Of a DNA stretch of 64,000 nt, positions 63,383-64,000 are shown piece by piece (the first letter of the stretch is position 1; each line of letters starts with the position of its first letter). Both the position numbers and the translations under genes were made by a program. Origin of the DNA: Flavobacterium gelidicaeli (GTDB lineage Bacteria; Bacteroidota; Bacteroidia; Flavobacteriales; Flavobacteriaceae); contig NZ_JABSNK010000013.1 of the NCBI RefSeq assembly GCF_013294005.1, positions 1 through 64,000 on the forward strand, in the 5' to 3' direction. Under the pieces are notes generated by a model, which saw only the letters and a program-made list of their open reading frames with translations, did no database searches and had not been told where the DNA came from.

Positions 63383-63991
63383 TTATTTATTGATCTTACT
63401 CAAAATATCATTCATCATTTCAATTTGGATTTTTTGAATCTCAATTAATTCTTCTTGCTGATGCATCACTAAATGATCTAATTTTTCATGGAGTAATCTA
63501 ATTTCAAGTTCTGACTTTAGATTGATCATATAATCTTTTTTGCCACGTTCTCTATCTTTTTCTTCTTGACGGTTTTGACTCATCATAATTATTGGCGCTT
63601 GAAAAGCAGCAACACATGACAAAATTAAATTCAATAAAATAAATGGATAGGGATCAAAACCATTATTGGACAAAAAATAGATATTAGATAAAATCCATAT
63701 CACAATAAAGAAACCAAAAAGTGAAATAAAACGCCAACTTCCACCAAAGTCGGCTACTTTATCAGCAATAACTTGACCGTACGATCTTAGTTCAACTTCA
63801 TCTTCAACTTGAGAGACTAAAGACTCTTCTTTATTAAAATCAATCACAAGATCCGATTCTAAACTCGACAACTCCCCTATTTCTTTTTGTAAAAAATTAG
63901 CAATGTATTTCTCTCGATACAAGTTCAGCTCTCCCACTGATAAAGATTGTGCATTATTAAAATCTGGATAATCTTTATTAATTAATGCCAT
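63383..63991 (-). CDS. DUF1003 membrane protein (202 aa)
   Basis: Matches DUF1003: two adjacent helices in the middle (about residues 81-101 and 114-134, with FFIVIWILSNIYF and DPYPFILLNLILSCVAAFQAP) and the conserved IMMSQNRQEEKDRERGKKDY just after, then a long helical C-terminus that could form a coiled coil (LEIRLLHEKLDHLVMHQQEE). Function unknown. The start ATG is 9 bases from the window end, so upstream context is not visible. Confidence 0.88.
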   Translation of the reverse strand: MALINKDYPDFNNAQSLSVGELNLYREKYIANFLQKEIGELSSLESDLVIDFNKEESLVSQVEDEVELRSYGQVIADKVADFGGSWRFISLFGFFIVIWILSNIYFLSNNGFDPYPFILLNLILSCVAAFQAPIIMMSQNRQEEKDRERGKKDYMINLKSELEIRLLHEKLDHLVMHQQEELIEIQKIQIEMMNDILSKINK

Positions 63992-64000
63992 GATTGGGTT

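Overview
The window reads as chromosome of a Flavobacterium-like member of the Bacteroidota. Base composition is AT-rich. Many exported proteins carry Bacteroidota-type lipoprotein signals or end in -AQ signal peptides, and one nuclease ends in a type IX secretion (Por) sorting domain. Candidate promoters carry the TAnnTTTG -7 element, and families typical of flavobacteria recur (DUF4202, DUF3667, DUF4920, LETM1-related, DUF1003). There is no rRNA, CRISPR array, transposase, phage or conjugation gene. One tRNA (His) is present.

Layout. (1) 1-5.8 kb is accessory and decaying. It starts with a perfect 40-bp palindrome, then has small unknown genes and remnants of a nitrate/nitrite assimilation locus: a NirB-like pseudogene, an intact DUF4202 gene and a PilJ-type sensor fragment. 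A 46-bp direct repeat brackets immunity-like small genes. (2) 5.8-7.5 kb holds ribB, a Crp/Fnr regulator and a small gene behind an FNR-like box. (3) 7.5-13.3 kb has intergenic repeat elements, an M28 peptidase and a minus-strand group of small secreted proteins, one of them broken by an in-frame TGA. (4) 13.3-16.3 kb is arginine/ornithine catabolism (arginase, ornithine aminotransferase) with a divergent Lrp-type regulator. (5) 16.4-24.4 kb has a dienelactone-hydrolase-like protein, a second M28 peptidase, tRNA-His, bacillithiol deacetylase, isochorismate synthase with a hotdog thioesterase, a beta-helix lipoprotein and a secreted endonuclease I. (6) 24.5-29.2 kb has purL, then a DUF3667 gene flanked by two copies of the purL 3' end. 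(7) 29.2-33.2 kb has small envelope or unknown genes and two pseudogenes (C1q-like; histidine kinase).

(8) 33.4-41.7 kb is a fatty-acid beta-oxidation block: acyl-CoA synthetase, MarR regulator, then FadN-, FadA- and FadE-like genes in the Bacillus fadN-fadA-fadE order. (9) 42-52.3 kb has a BCCT osmolyte transporter, Cu/Zn superoxide dismutase, LETM1-related protein, carbonic anhydrase with a SulP transporter (likely bicarbonate handling), divergent dps/oxyR, two small paralogues and mnmD. (10) 52.8-64 kb has ilvE, a MazG-like pyrophosphatase, dipeptidyl peptidase III, an SRPBCC/GyrI-like protein, an ECF sigma operon, cysteine desulfurase, a two-repeat lipoprotein, an Smr protein, DUF2752 and DUF1003.

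Most of the sequence is ordinary core genome. The observations most worth a second look are the purL 3'-end duplication around the DUF3667 gene, the FNR-boxed ribB operon, the decayed nitrite-assimilation and sensor-kinase remnants, a Cys-rich insertion in ornithine aminotransferase, and several dispersed repeat families. I found no strong candidate for a wholly new multi-gene system. All family assignments come from reading the sequence, without database searches.
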